From assembly GCF_029714365.1 (NCBI RefSeq), contig NZ_CP121660.1, positions 1,550,001-1,614,000 of the forward strand: a stretch of DNA of 64,000 bases, written 5' to 3'. Below the pieces are notes generated by a model. It ran no database searches. It was not told the origin of the DNA and saw only the letters and a list, made by a program, of their open reading frames with translations. Made by a program: the position numbers and the translations under genes. Position 1 is the first letter of the stretch. Every line of letters starts with the position of its first letter. This stretch comes from Sinorhizobium terangae. GTDB taxonomy: Bacteria > Pseudomonadota > Alphaproteobacteria > Rhizobiales > Rhizobiaceae. Below are positions 26,179-34,494 of the stretch, piece after piece.

Positions 26179-27234
26179 TTATCTCCTTTCGGTACCGTGG
26201 CCAAACCTGATTACAGGAAGAGCGTCGCGTTGAAGATTCAGCCGCCCGATGACTGTCTCCAATTGCGCGGCGACGCCCGTTTCTGGGTCGAAATATCGGG
26301 AATTCAGTAAGAAACTCGCCGCGAAGATTTCGCGCGCGTTAACCTTTCTCGTTCTCCTCTCAGATTTCTGCCTGTCATCCGTGACCCCCCAGCCGGCATA
26401 GAAAGGCAGGCCATAGCACGTCACCGGAATGCCACGCAACAGTGCCTCAAAGCCCATCAGCGAGGTGATGGTGTAAACGTGATCGACCCCCTCCAGCGCA
26501 GCAGCGGGGGCAATGTCCTCCTCCAGAATGTCGCATATGTCCGCAACTTCGGCGGGGTTCGACACGCCGGCGCGGGTGCCATGCAGCACCTCCGGGTGCG
26601 GCTTGTAGATGATCTGCGTATCCGGATTTTCGGCGACCGCCAACCGGACGAGATCGTTGTTGGTGACGGGACGGTCGCAGCCGAAAGCGATCGCAGCATC
26701 GATCTCGACCTGGCCGATCACCAGCACCCGCCGTTTCGTCTTCGGCCCCAACAGAGTGTCGAGATCGATGCGTTTTCCGAGATTGTATTTGCTGACGCGC
26801 AGGTCGAGCAGCATACGGATGCACTTTTCTGCGCGCTCGATCAGTGCCTTGTCCGCCGCAAAATCATAGGTCTGCAGCGTCTGCTCCAGATCCGACTGAT
26901 TTCGGGCGTCATAATGCATTGTCCGCGAATCGATGATCAGCGAAGCGGGCGGCGACCTGTGCGCGCCAAGCGACACGGAGCGGACGAAACCATCCTCGAC
27001 ATGGAAGAACGGGATGCCGAAACGCCGGCAGAAGCGCTTCAGGAACGGCGGATACTTAAAGCCCCAGACGTAGACCTCGGCATTCCAGTGGAAAAGCAGG
27101 CGAAGCGGCCAACCCTTGAGCAGCATCAGCCACGCCTTTCGGCTCACGATCTTGCAGTCGCGGTCGGGGAACCAGCGCGGAATATAGGCTTTCCACGGGC
27201 CGAAGCCGAAGAAGATCGCAGTCGGACGCGACAT
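26179..27234 (-). CDS. Second capsular polysaccharide biosynthesis protein, KpsS/KpsC-like
   Basis: A 351-residue paralogue of the protein at 16854, with the same ordered motifs: FFHVEDGFVRSVSLG, PASLIIDSRTMHYD, RVLVIGQVEIDAAIAFG, IIYKPHPEV, SLMGFEALLRG and FYAGWGVTDDRQ. It lacks the N-terminal and C-terminal extensions of the first copy and is a cleaner single-domain KpsS-size protein. Expected to be a Kdo transferase acting on the lipid primer at the inner membrane. ATG 27234 lies 1 nt after the kpsM-like stop, so the two genes are co-translated. Confidence 0.82.
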   Translation of the reverse strand: MSRPTAIFFGFGPWKAYIPRWFPDRDCKIVSRKAWLMLLKGWPLRLLFHWNAEVYVWGFKYPPFLKRFCRRFGIPFFHVEDGFVRSVSLGAHRSPPASLIIDSRTMHYDARNQSDLEQTLQTYDFAADKALIERAEKCIRMLLDLRVSKYNLGKRIDLDTLLGPKTKRRVLVIGQVEIDAAIAFGCDRPVTNNDLVRLAVAENPDTQIIYKPHPEVLHGTRAGVSNPAEVADICDILEEDIAPAAALEGVDHVYTITSLMGFEALLRGIPVTCYGLPFYAGWGVTDDRQKSERRTRKVNAREIFAASFLLNSRYFDPETGVAAQLETVIGRLNLQRDALPVIRFGHGTERR

Positions 27235-27235
27235 G

Positions 27236-28012
27236 CTAAAGCCGGTCCTCGCGAATCTCGCGCATCGAGGTCGTCAGCAGCATCAGCCCCAGCACGATAC
27301 ACACGACCGCGAATTCGATGACGTAGCCCTTGTCCAGCCCGTCGGCGCGGTATTCGGTGTAGATGGCGCTGCGGAACCACATGATGATGTGCACTAGCGG
27401 ATTGTAGAGGAGGGTATCCCGGAACGGCTCCGGTAGTGTATCCGGCAGGAAGAAGACGCCGGACACCATGAACATCGGGCGGTTGATGATGCCGAAGATC
27501 TGCTCGTAGATCGGCATGCGGGCGAACATCACAATGTTCACGGTGCCGATGCCGAGGCCGAGTACGGCGGCGGCGCTCACCGCTTCCATCATGCCGGCAA
27601 AGTTCATCGGCTGACTGACGCCACCGAACTCGATGATGGCGACGAGGATAAGGATGCTCACCAGCGCATCGGTCATGAACTGCAGGATGAAGCGAGAGAC
27701 GATCGCATCGAAGGGCGAGACGACGGGATAGGAGAGCAACGCCTTGTTCGCCTTCATCGTGCCGGCCATGAAGGAGCACATGCGCTGATAGAAGGTGAAC
27801 GGTAGATAGCCGCTCGCGAAGAACAGCGGAAAGCTCAGGCCCAGCGCCGGCGTGCGGGCAAAGGCTTGGAAGATGATGGTCATCATCGCCACATGGGCGA
27901 CCGGATCGAAAACCGCCCAGAGATAGCCGCCCGGCTTCGAGCCGTAGCGCGTCGCCATTTCGCGCACGATGAGCGCGGCCGTCACTCTCAGATGCTGTTC
28001 GATTAGCTTCAC
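27236..28012 (-). CDS. kpsM: Second KpsM-type ABC transporter permease
   Basis: 258 residues from GTG 28012; the longer open frame to 28138 has no ATG and its extra residues do not match the paralogue. LIEQHLRVTAALIVREMATRYGSKPGGYLWAV aligns with the first KpsM, as do the central and final membrane segments (YEQIFGIINRPMFMVSGVFF). AGGCGAG precedes the GTG. No KpsT or KpsE gene follows on this strand, so it would need the ATPase at 18937 or one elsewhere. Confidence 0.83.
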   Translation of the reverse strand: MKLIEQHLRVTAALIVREMATRYGSKPGGYLWAVFDPVAHVAMMTIIFQAFARTPALGLSFPLFFASGYLPFTFYQRMCSFMAGTMKANKALLSYPVVSPFDAIVSRFILQFMTDALVSILILVAIIEFGGVSQPMNFAGMMEAVSAAAVLGLGIGTVNIVMFARMPIYEQIFGIINRPMFMVSGVFFLPDTLPEPFRDTLLYNPLVHIIMWFRSAIYTEYRADGLDKGYVIEFAVVCIVLGLMLLTTSMREIREDRL

Positions 28013-28332
28013 GTCTCGCCTCGCGTCGATGATGATGCGCGAATTTTGTTTAAGCCGGCATATTCCACAAACGGCGCTTCCTGGCAAATCTTTGGCAGGC
28101 ACGAAAGCCACGGGTGATGATGTGGACCCGGCTGCCAAGGCCAGACAGGATGATCACGGCTGTACAAGCCAACGGCGATGAGCGGCGGCTTCACTGCAGC
28201 GCCGCGCGTCTCTTGAGAGGCGTAAAGGATCCTGTGTCGCATTGAATTGCTTCATGTCTTCCCCCTAAATCAGCTACGATTTGGGGAAACATGCAGTAAC
28301 CGCCGGCGCTTCACCGAACCGGGTAATTCCGC
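28013..28332. other. Intergenic stretch with a rhizobial-type repeat element
   Basis: No gene is seen. From about 28190 to 28305 lies GCCGCGCGTCTCTTGAGAGG followed by a stem CCCCTAAATC/GATTTGGGG and a final CATGCAGTA. I know this arrangement as a frequent Sinorhizobium intergenic palindromic element (RIME-like); a genome-wide count would confirm it. Confidence 0.4.
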
Positions 28333-29841
28333 TTAGAGGACGAAGTAACCCTTCTGCATGGCAACGGCATCGTCGAGGTGAATGGCAAAATCCGCCTTCT
28401 TGTCGCCGGTGACGTCGCCATAGATATAGGTGTCGGACGCCGCCCGGTCGTAGCGCAGCTCGCCTTTGCCGCCGGAAAAAGCGGCTGTTCCAACGAAAAC
28501 AAATGCCTGGTTGCCCGTCACCGTCGTGTTGGCGTCGATCGCCGAAAGATCGATCCTGTCGGCCTCTGAGGGCAGGAAGTCGTAGATCGTATCACGGCTG
28601 GTCGAGGCGAAGGTGCTCTCTGAGAGCCTCTTGAACACGAACGAATCGGCCCCCGTCCCGCCGCTCAAGTGGTCTGCTCCGGGACCTCCCAGTATCCGAT
28701 CATTTCCGTTGCCGCCGCGGATCTTATCCCTGGCGAGCCCACCGTACAGTGCATCATTGCCGGAATCGCCGTTCAGCACGTCGCTGCCGTCGTTGCCCCA
28801 AAGCATGTTGGCCGCCTGGTTGCCGGTGATCGTGTCTGAGGCAGAGCCTCCATTGACGTTTTCGATCAGGGAGCGCGTGTCGCCATGGTAAAGCAGGGCA
28901 TTGAAGATATTGCCGCGCGCGAAGCCGTCGTTCGGGCCGCCGCCGAGATAGGCGAGTTGGTCGGCGCTGAAGGTCGAGGCCTGGCCGGGGCGCAAGTCGA
29001 CCTTGAGCCCGGTCTTGTAGGCCGAAAGGTCGTAGGTGTCGTTGCCGCCGCCGTCCCAGACAGTCGCGAAAATCCGGTTGGCGCCCGGGGCGATGGCGGT
29101 CGCGCCGTTGACCAGCGTCACGCCGCTTCCCGGTGTCCATTTGTAGACGGTATTGCCGCTGTTGGTCGTGAAGTCGGCGCCGTACATCTCCTGCAGCGCG
29201 GCAATGTCGGCCATCATGAAGGTCTGCGGAGCACCGTAGCGCTCGTACCAGTAGGCATTGCCGGAGCCGATGAAGCCGCTGTAGGTCATGACCGAAAATT
29301 CGATCGAATTGTATTGCGCGGGCAGCGCGCCGAAGTCGTCGGGATCATGCCCGTGCGAGAGGCCGAGTGCGTGACCGAGCTCGTGCAGCATCGTATGCCA
29401 GGCGTAGTTTCCGGCAACGGGCGTGCGGTAGTCGTTGACGGTGCCGGCATAAGCTGTGCCGAACCAGACGTCGCCGGCTTCGGCATTGGTACCCGGGTAA
29501 TAGGCGTAGGCCGTCTTCGGCACGCTTGACTGCGCGACCCGAACCGACGCGGTGCTGGCGCTGCCAAGCGCGAAGCTCGCGTTGGTGAACCCTTCGACCG
29601 AGAAGCCGTCATTGGCGGCGGAGCCGAAGGATTGCTCCAGGGCGAAAAGCGCGGCGTTTTGCTGCGCGGCCGACACGGCGGCAAAGCCGTTGTTCTTTTC
29701 CCCGCTGTAGCTGTAGCTGCCGGCGGCTGTGGGAAAGGCATAGGTGATCGTGCCGTTCCAGGCCACATTCGAGAGCACCCCATCAATCAGGCTGTTCCCG
29801 GTTGGCTTCACAATTTTGATGGATTTGCCCGTTCCGCTCAT
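28333..29841 (-). CDS. Serralysin-type (M10B) metalloprotease with RTX repeats
   Basis: A 502-residue secreted protease. The zinc site HELGHALGLSHGHD gives the metzincin HEXXHXXGXXH, and the Met-turn is in SVMTYSG. After the catalytic domain comes the PF08548-type region and RTX nonapeptides (GNDGSDVLNGDSGNDALYGG, GGNGNDRILGG, GADHLSGGTGADSFVF) that bind calcium. The C-terminus after the repeats ends in hydrophobic residues (KGYFVL), as in type I secretion substrates. No type I exporter genes are adjacent. ATG 29841 gives a short propeptide without a Sec signal, which fits the family. Confidence 0.88.
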   Translation of the reverse strand: MSGTGKSIKIVKPTGNSLIDGVLSNVAWNGTITYAFPTAAGSYSYSGEKNNGFAAVSAAQQNAALFALEQSFGSAANDGFSVEGFTNASFALGSASTASVRVAQSSVPKTAYAYYPGTNAEAGDVWFGTAYAGTVNDYRTPVAGNYAWHTMLHELGHALGLSHGHDPDDFGALPAQYNSIEFSVMTYSGFIGSGNAYWYERYGAPQTFMMADIAALQEMYGADFTTNSGNTVYKWTPGSGVTLVNGATAIAPGANRIFATVWDGGGNDTYDLSAYKTGLKVDLRPGQASTFSADQLAYLGGGPNDGFARGNIFNALLYHGDTRSLIENVNGGSASDTITGNQAANMLWGNDGSDVLNGDSGNDALYGGLARDKIRGGNGNDRILGGPGADHLSGGTGADSFVFKRLSESTFASTSRDTIYDFLPSEADRIDLSAIDANTTVTGNQAFVFVGTAAFSGGKGELRYDRAASDTYIYGDVTGDKKADFAIHLDDAVAMQKGYFVL

Positions 29842-30774
29842 GCAAATTCCCGATCTTGACGCGATGGCGCTGGGCGCCTGGAAGCTCGCGTCCGGGACAA
29901 TAGCCGCCGCGAGATACGATTCTCATAAGCCGATCGTTAAAATTGGAGACATTTTTGTGGCCATGCGCGGATTAATGAAATCGGTCGGTTTCGCCATCCT
30001 CGTGATGGGCCTGTCGACTTCTATGCAGGGCGCAACGAAAGCAGGCGGGGTAGAGATGCAGAAACCTCCGGATCGTGGTTGTCGGTTGACGGAGCGACAC
30101 CTTTGCCGCGCTTGTCGGGCCGATCGACCGATGCAGCATGAGATCTTGGTTCGCGCTGAGACGCTCCCATGTGCCACTCAGGCGATCAAGCCGCGGGCAC
30201 AACCGAACAGAATAACCAGGGTGTTGAGGTTCAATCCCCTTTTCAGGCGGGCGCTTTCGCGAAACCTTCTCTTCTTCCGTTTCGTTGGCCCATCCCCGAT
30301 GTGCAGCACCCGGACATGTCTCTCCTACACCTCAATCCAAGCAGGTCCGTTGCCCCATGTGGAGCTTCCTCGCTCAGGTAAGCGCTGGTGACGTCGAACT
30401 GGCCCGAATGCGTCCGCCACTGACCGTTAAATTTCGCGACGCAATCGCGGAGCGGATCCTGGTACCTCGCCGTCTCGTCGATCAGCGCGGATCGCATGCG
30501 TGAGAGTACTAAAATCTAATTAAGCAAGAGATAAACCAAGACAGACGGCGTTTGCTCATTGCCTGGCGCTCTCCCCCCTGTGGCCACGGGCGTTCATGCG
30601 GCCGGTTCCCGTCAGTGGTTGAGCTGGCCGCTCCTCGTTCGGACATCCTTGGCGGAGGCGGTTGTCGTGTCTTTGCCCGTGTAGCGGCGGTGCGCTCTGC
30701 CCGCATCCAGGAGCATCTTGCCCTCACGGGCGACAGCTCGCCGACTGCGCCATAGCGGATGCCTGCGCCCCCTT
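29842..30774. other. Long stretch without a confident gene
   Basis: Nearly 950 nt. A plus-strand ATG at 29963 opens a frame to 30391 whose first 30 residues (MRGLMKSVGFAILVMGLSTS) resemble a signal peptide, but the ribosome site is weak and the rest is arginine-rich and unfamiliar. I see no other supported gene. The GC-rich 30540-30760 part is non-coding in appearance. Confidence 0.3.
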
Positions 30775-30812
30775 AAAAAAGGCCGCCTTGACCATTTTCG
30801 ATCAAGGCGGCC
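30775..30812 (-). terminator. Strong rho-independent terminator downstream of purU
   Basis: Perfect 11-bp arms GGCCGCCTTGA/TCAAGGCGGCC with a 10-nt loop; on the minus strand the stem is followed by TTTTTT (30780-30775). It lies about 170 nt past the purU stop and would end the moc/purU transcript. Confidence 0.8.
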
Positions 30813-30983
30813 AGATGGCCCCACTGGGAGGTGAACTTAAAACTCCACGCTCAACCTTTTCGAGTTCGGCGAAGAACGCTCTGCATTCTTTCTCCGAAAA
30901 TATGGTCCCTTTCCGGACAGATATGCCTACCGGATGCGCGTCCCTGATCGACGCCTTTCTCAGCCACCATTTTCGCCTGCTGA

Positions 30984-31871
30984 TTACCCCATCCGCTCCG
31001 ACGCATAGCTCCCCGGGCTCGGCGGGAAGACGACGACGCGGTTGCCGTTGATGAAGCAGCGGTGGTGGATGTGGGCGTGCACGGCGCGGGCGAGCACTTG
31101 GCTCTCGACGTCGCGGCCGATCGAGACATAGTCCTCGGCCGACTGCGCGTGGGTGATGCGGGCAATGTCCTGCTCAATGATCGGACCCTCGTCGAGATCG
31201 GCGGTGACATAATGCGCCGTCGCGCCAATCAGCTTGACGCCGCGCTCATAGGCCTGCTTGTAGGGGTTGGCGCCCTTGAAGCTCGGCAGGAAGGAGTGAT
31301 GGATGTTGATGATCCGGCCCGACATCTTCTTGCAGAGCGCGTCGGACAAGACCTGCATGTAGCGGGCCAGCACGATCAGTTCGGCGCCGGTCTGCTCGAC
31401 GAGTTCCATCAGCTGGGCTTCGGCCTTCGGCTTGTTTTCCTTCGTCACCTTGATGCAGTGGAAGGGAATGTCGTGGTTGACGACCACCTTCTGGTAGTCG
31501 AAGTGGTTGGAGACGACGCCGACGATGTCGATCGGCAGCGCGCCGATCTTCCAGCGGTAGAGCAGGTCGTTGAGGCAATGGCCGAAACGCGACACCATCA
31601 AGAGCACCTTGGTACGCTCCGACTGGTCATGAAGAGCCGTTTCCATTGCGAATTTCGCGGCAATCGGCTTCAGCCCTTCCTCGAGCGCCGCGCGGGTGAC
31701 GCCCTCTTCCGAAATGAAGCTGATGCGCATGAAGAACAGGCCCGTCTCCAGGTCGTCGAACTGCGAGCTATCGATGATGTTGCAGCCCTGTTCGGCGAGG
31801 TAGCCGGAAAGCGCTGCAACGATACCGCGGGTGGATTTGCAGGATACCGTCAAAACGTAAGTATGCATCAT
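30984..31871 (-). CDS. purU: Formyltetrahydrofolate deformylase
   Basis: A 295-residue enzyme hydrolysing 10-formyl-THF to formate and THF. N-terminal ACT domain (YVLTVSCKSTRGIVAALSGY) and C-terminal formyltransferase domain with INIHHSFLPSFKGANPY and ATAHYVTADLDEGPIIEQ, holding the catalytic Asn, His and Asp. Length is normal. It is the last gene of the mocD-mocE-mocF-panB-purU series on the minus strand, which suggests a role in balancing folate-bound one-carbon units released by demethylation rather than purine synthesis. ATG ATG gives two near-equal starts at 31871 and 31868. Confidence 0.9.
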   Translation of the reverse strand: MMHTYVLTVSCKSTRGIVAALSGYLAEQGCNIIDSSQFDDLETGLFFMRISFISEEGVTRAALEEGLKPIAAKFAMETALHDQSERTKVLLMVSRFGHCLNDLLYRWKIGALPIDIVGVVSNHFDYQKVVVNHDIPFHCIKVTKENKPKAEAQLMELVEQTGAELIVLARYMQVLSDALCKKMSGRIINIHHSFLPSFKGANPYKQAYERGVKLIGATAHYVTADLDEGPIIEQDIARITHAQSAEDYVSIGRDVESQVLARAVHAHIHHRCFINGNRVVVFPPSPGSYASERMG

Positions 31872-31997
31872 TCATCCTTGCTGTCGCGTGTCTACTGCGC
31901 TGCTTCCTGGAGGGCCCATTAAAGGCTGAAACCTGCGGCGATACAAAGTGCTGTAGCGACGTTTTTGCGTCTGAAACAGCGCGCGGCGATGTCGCCG

Positions 31998-32819
31998 TCA
32001 TCTTGCGCGGGCCGAAGTTCCCTCCTGCACATCGAGCTTGCCGAGGAATTCCTCCAGCTCCCGCGGTTCGATATCGACCATATGGGCCTTTTCCGGATAG
32101 GCCCCGGAGCGCACGTCTTCGGCATATTCACGGAAGGCCGCAATGCGCTCCTGCTGCAGCCGCTCATATTCGCCGGCAAAATTGCGGTAAACCTTGGCGT
32201 GGCGAGGGTAATGAGCTCGATTTTGGCCGAGCACGTCTTCGGCGAAAAGGTACTGGGCATCGCATCCGGCGCCGGCGCCCATGGAAAGCATCAGCAGCGA
32301 GGTCCGTTTCGAGATAGCCGTCGCCACCGCTGCCGGAACAACCTCGATCTCGGCTGCGAAGGCTCCCGCCTCCTCGAGCGCGCTTACCTGCCGCCAGACC
32401 TCAAGCGCGCTTTGCGCCGTCTTGCCGACGGCGCGGAATCCGCCGGTCCAGGTCGCCTTCGAAGGGACGAGCCCGACATGGCCGCAAACGGGAATGCCCT
32501 CGTCGCGCATGCGCCGGATGACCGAAAGGCTTGCGGCACAATAGACGGCATCACCGCCTGCCTTCAGTGCCTTGAAGGCGGCACGGATATAGTCGTCGGC
32601 CGTGACATGATCGCCATATTCGAGGCCCGGAAAGGCGAAGACGGATGGTGCTGCCTCCCTGAATTCGGGGCCGAGCAGCGCGGGCGGAACCGAGACGAGG
32701 TCAATACCGGCCCTTTCGGCGGCTTCCGCCTCTTCGAGCGTCACGACGCGCAGCATCGTGAGCTGCCTCTGGCCCTTCATCGACAAAAGATCGGCAACAG
32801 TCGGGCGGCGATGTCTCAT
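31998..32819 (-). CDS. panB: Ketopantoate hydroxymethyltransferase (PanB) paralogue
   Basis: 273 residues from ATG 32819, supported by GGGAGA upstream; the frame opens further to 32870. TVADLLSMKGQRQLTMLRV, CGHVGLVPSKATWTGGFRA (GHVGLxPQ-like loop), EAGAFAAEIEVVPAAVA and GAGAGCDAQYLFAEDVLG follow the PanB TIM barrel. PanB transfers the methylene group of 5,10-methylene-THF to ketoisovalerate. The sequence departs from housekeeping PanB at several motif positions, and the location between mocF and purU points to a one-carbon catabolic role, so the true acceptor is uncertain. Confidence 0.75.
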   Translation of the reverse strand: MRHRRPTVADLLSMKGQRQLTMLRVVTLEEAEAAERAGIDLVSVPPALLGPEFREAAPSVFAFPGLEYGDHVTADDYIRAAFKALKAGGDAVYCAASLSVIRRMRDEGIPVCGHVGLVPSKATWTGGFRAVGKTAQSALEVWRQVSALEEAGAFAAEIEVVPAAVATAISKRTSLLMLSMGAGAGCDAQYLFAEDVLGQNRAHYPRHAKVYRNFAGEYERLQQERIAAFREYAEDVRSGAYPEKAHMVDIEPRELEEFLGKLDVQEGTSARAR

Positions 32820-32866
32820 CGGGATCTCCCTGAGGATGCAGTGGCGGATGGATGTTCGGGCGGCTT

Positions 32867-34087
32867 TCAAGCCGCCAGCAGCTTCCGGAGCTTGGTATCC
32901 GGAGAAGCAAGCGCCTGCCGGTCCGGCCGGCTACCGGCTGCAATCAGCATTTCGGCAAGGCGGATGTCGCGGGCGATGGCATTGCCGGGGCCGATGCCGC
33001 TCGCGGCGATCAGCCGGCCCGCGCCATCGAGGTGAAAGAGAATGAAGGCCCCCGCCTCCATGTCGCGGCGAACCGTCGCAACCGCACCATCGGCAAGGCC
33101 GGCGATCTGCAGCGTCAGGTCGTATTGATCCGACCAGAACCACGGCACGCTGGAGACGGGCTCCGATCCGCCGATCAAATTGGCTGCGACCAGCGTCCCC
33201 TGATCCCGAGCGTTGCGCCAGGCCTCGAGCCGCACCCGCCGCCCGCCGCAATGCGACAGCGGAAAGGAGCAGCAGTCGCCGGCGGCATAGATATCGGGAT
33301 CCGAGGTCCGCAGCGTTTCGTCGACGGCAATGCCATTGTCGATCGCAAGCCCCGCGGCTTCCGCCAGTTCCGTGTTGGGTATTGCCCCAATACCGACGAC
33401 GATGAGGTCGGCCAAAAGACTGCCGCCATCTGCAAAGAGAACGCGCGCCTCGCCTTCGCCATCCTCAAGTGCCGCGATTTTCGCGCCGCAGAGGATCTCG
33501 ACGCCTTCTTGTCGATGCCTTTCGGCAACGACAGTGGCAATCTCTTCCGGCACACCGCGGGTCAAGAGACGTGGCAGCCCCTCGACAAGCGTGACCGCGG
33601 CGCCCAGCTTGCGCGCCGTTGCTGCCAGTTCGAGGCCGATGAAGCCACCGCCGATGATGGCGATCTTTCGGCCAGGAGTAAGGGCTGGTCGGATTGCGAG
33701 CGCATCGGCGTGGGTTCTGAGCACACGGATACGCTCGGAGTTTTCGGAAGTGCCTGGAAACGCCCGCGGCCGCGCGCCGGTGGCGAGCAGCAACCTGTCA
33801 TACTTGATCGATCGGCCGTCCAAAAGCCGCACCGTCTTATCCTCACGCGCGATCTTCTCCACGACGGCATTCGTGAGCACGGTTATCCCCGCCTCTTCGT
33901 AGCGCTCGGCGCTCGCAACGTATTTCGGCGCCTCGGAAAGCCCCTCCTTCGACAAGGGCGGACGCTCATAGGGAAGATGCGGTTCGGCGCCGATCAGCGT
34001 AACCTCACCATCGAAGCCCTTTTCTCTCAGTGCAAATGCTGCCCGCGCGCCACATTCGCCGGCGCCAACAATGACGATATGTGTCAT
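32867..34087 (-). CDS. mocF: FAD-dependent ferredoxin reductase, MocF-like
   Basis: A 406-residue NAD(P)H-dependent reductase. ADP-binding motifs at residues 3-10 (HIVIVGAGECG) and about 143 (IAIIGGGFIGLELAA), a central ATGARPR, the FAD-binding IYAAGDCCSFP and the C-terminal reductase domain (EAWRNARDQGTLVAANL, PWFWSDQYD) match ferredoxin reductases of Rieske and P450 systems. Would pass electrons to the neighbouring Rieske ferredoxin. ATG 34087 is preceded by GGAGGAGAAGG; the upstream ATG of the longer frame is not used. Third component of the MocDEF-type oxygenase known from rhizopine degradation. Confidence 0.82.
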   Translation of the reverse strand: MTHIVIVGAGECGARAAFALREKGFDGEVTLIGAEPHLPYERPPLSKEGLSEAPKYVASAERYEEAGITVLTNAVVEKIAREDKTVRLLDGRSIKYDRLLLATGARPRAFPGTSENSERIRVLRTHADALAIRPALTPGRKIAIIGGGFIGLELAATARKLGAAVTLVEGLPRLLTRGVPEEIATVVAERHRQEGVEILCGAKIAALEDGEGEARVLFADGGSLLADLIVVGIGAIPNTELAEAAGLAIDNGIAVDETLRTSDPDIYAAGDCCSFPLSHCGGRRVRLEAWRNARDQGTLVAANLIGGSEPVSSVPWFWSDQYDLTLQIAGLADGAVATVRRDMEAGAFILFHLDGAGRLIAASGIGPGNAIARDIRLAEMLIAAGSRPDRQALASPDTKLRKLLAA

Positions 34088-34130
34088 GCCTTCTCCTCCC
34101 TCCGCCGGTTCGGCGTTAAGGCAGTTGTCG

Positions 34131-34448
34131 TCAGGAAATCGCGATGAAGACGCTGCCGGCCTCAACCTTCACCGGATAGGTCCTGAGGTTGACGCAGACG
34201 GGGGCGCCCTTGGCCTGGCCGGTCTTGTAGTTGAAACGGCCGTTGTGCTTGGGACATTCGATGATGTCGTCCATCACCAACCCGTCGGCGAGATGAATGT
34301 GCTCATGGGTACAAAGCCCATCGGTCGCGAAATATTCGTCATCGGGGCTGCGATAGACGGCGAAGGTGCGCCCCTCGTGATCGAAACGGATAACGTCTTC
34401 CTCGTCGATCTCATCGGCCGCACAGACCTCGACCCAGTTCGAGCTCAT
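34131..34448 (-). CDS. mocE: Rieske [2Fe-2S] ferredoxin, MocE-like
   Basis: 105 residues. The cluster ligands are in CTHEHIHLADG (Cys46, His48) and CPKHNGRF (Cys65, His68), a compact Rieske ferredoxin with no signal or membrane segment. ATG 34448 has GGAGG 5 nt upstream; the ATG 12 nt earlier overlaps that site and is rejected. Carries electrons from MocF-like reductase to the MocD-like oxygenase. Confidence 0.87.
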   Translation of the reverse strand: MSSNWVEVCAADEIDEEDVIRFDHEGRTFAVYRSPDDEYFATDGLCTHEHIHLADGLVMDDIIECPKHNGRFNYKTGQAKGAPVCVNLRTYPVKVEAGSVFIAIS

Positions 34449-34494
34449 GGGTTCCTCCATCGGTTTGCTTGTCTTGATTGGTTTGCTTCGCCGG

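Noticed and set aside
28013..28138. Longer N-terminus for the second KpsM (to 28138)
   Set aside because: The extra 42 residues do not match the paralogue at 18161 and lack a start with ribosome site; GTG 28012 fits both.
29963..30391. Plus-strand ORF with a signal-peptide-like start
   Set aside because: The hydrophobic start is suggestive but the ribosome site is 14 nt away and the remaining 110 residues are Arg/Pro/Cys-rich without any recognised pattern.
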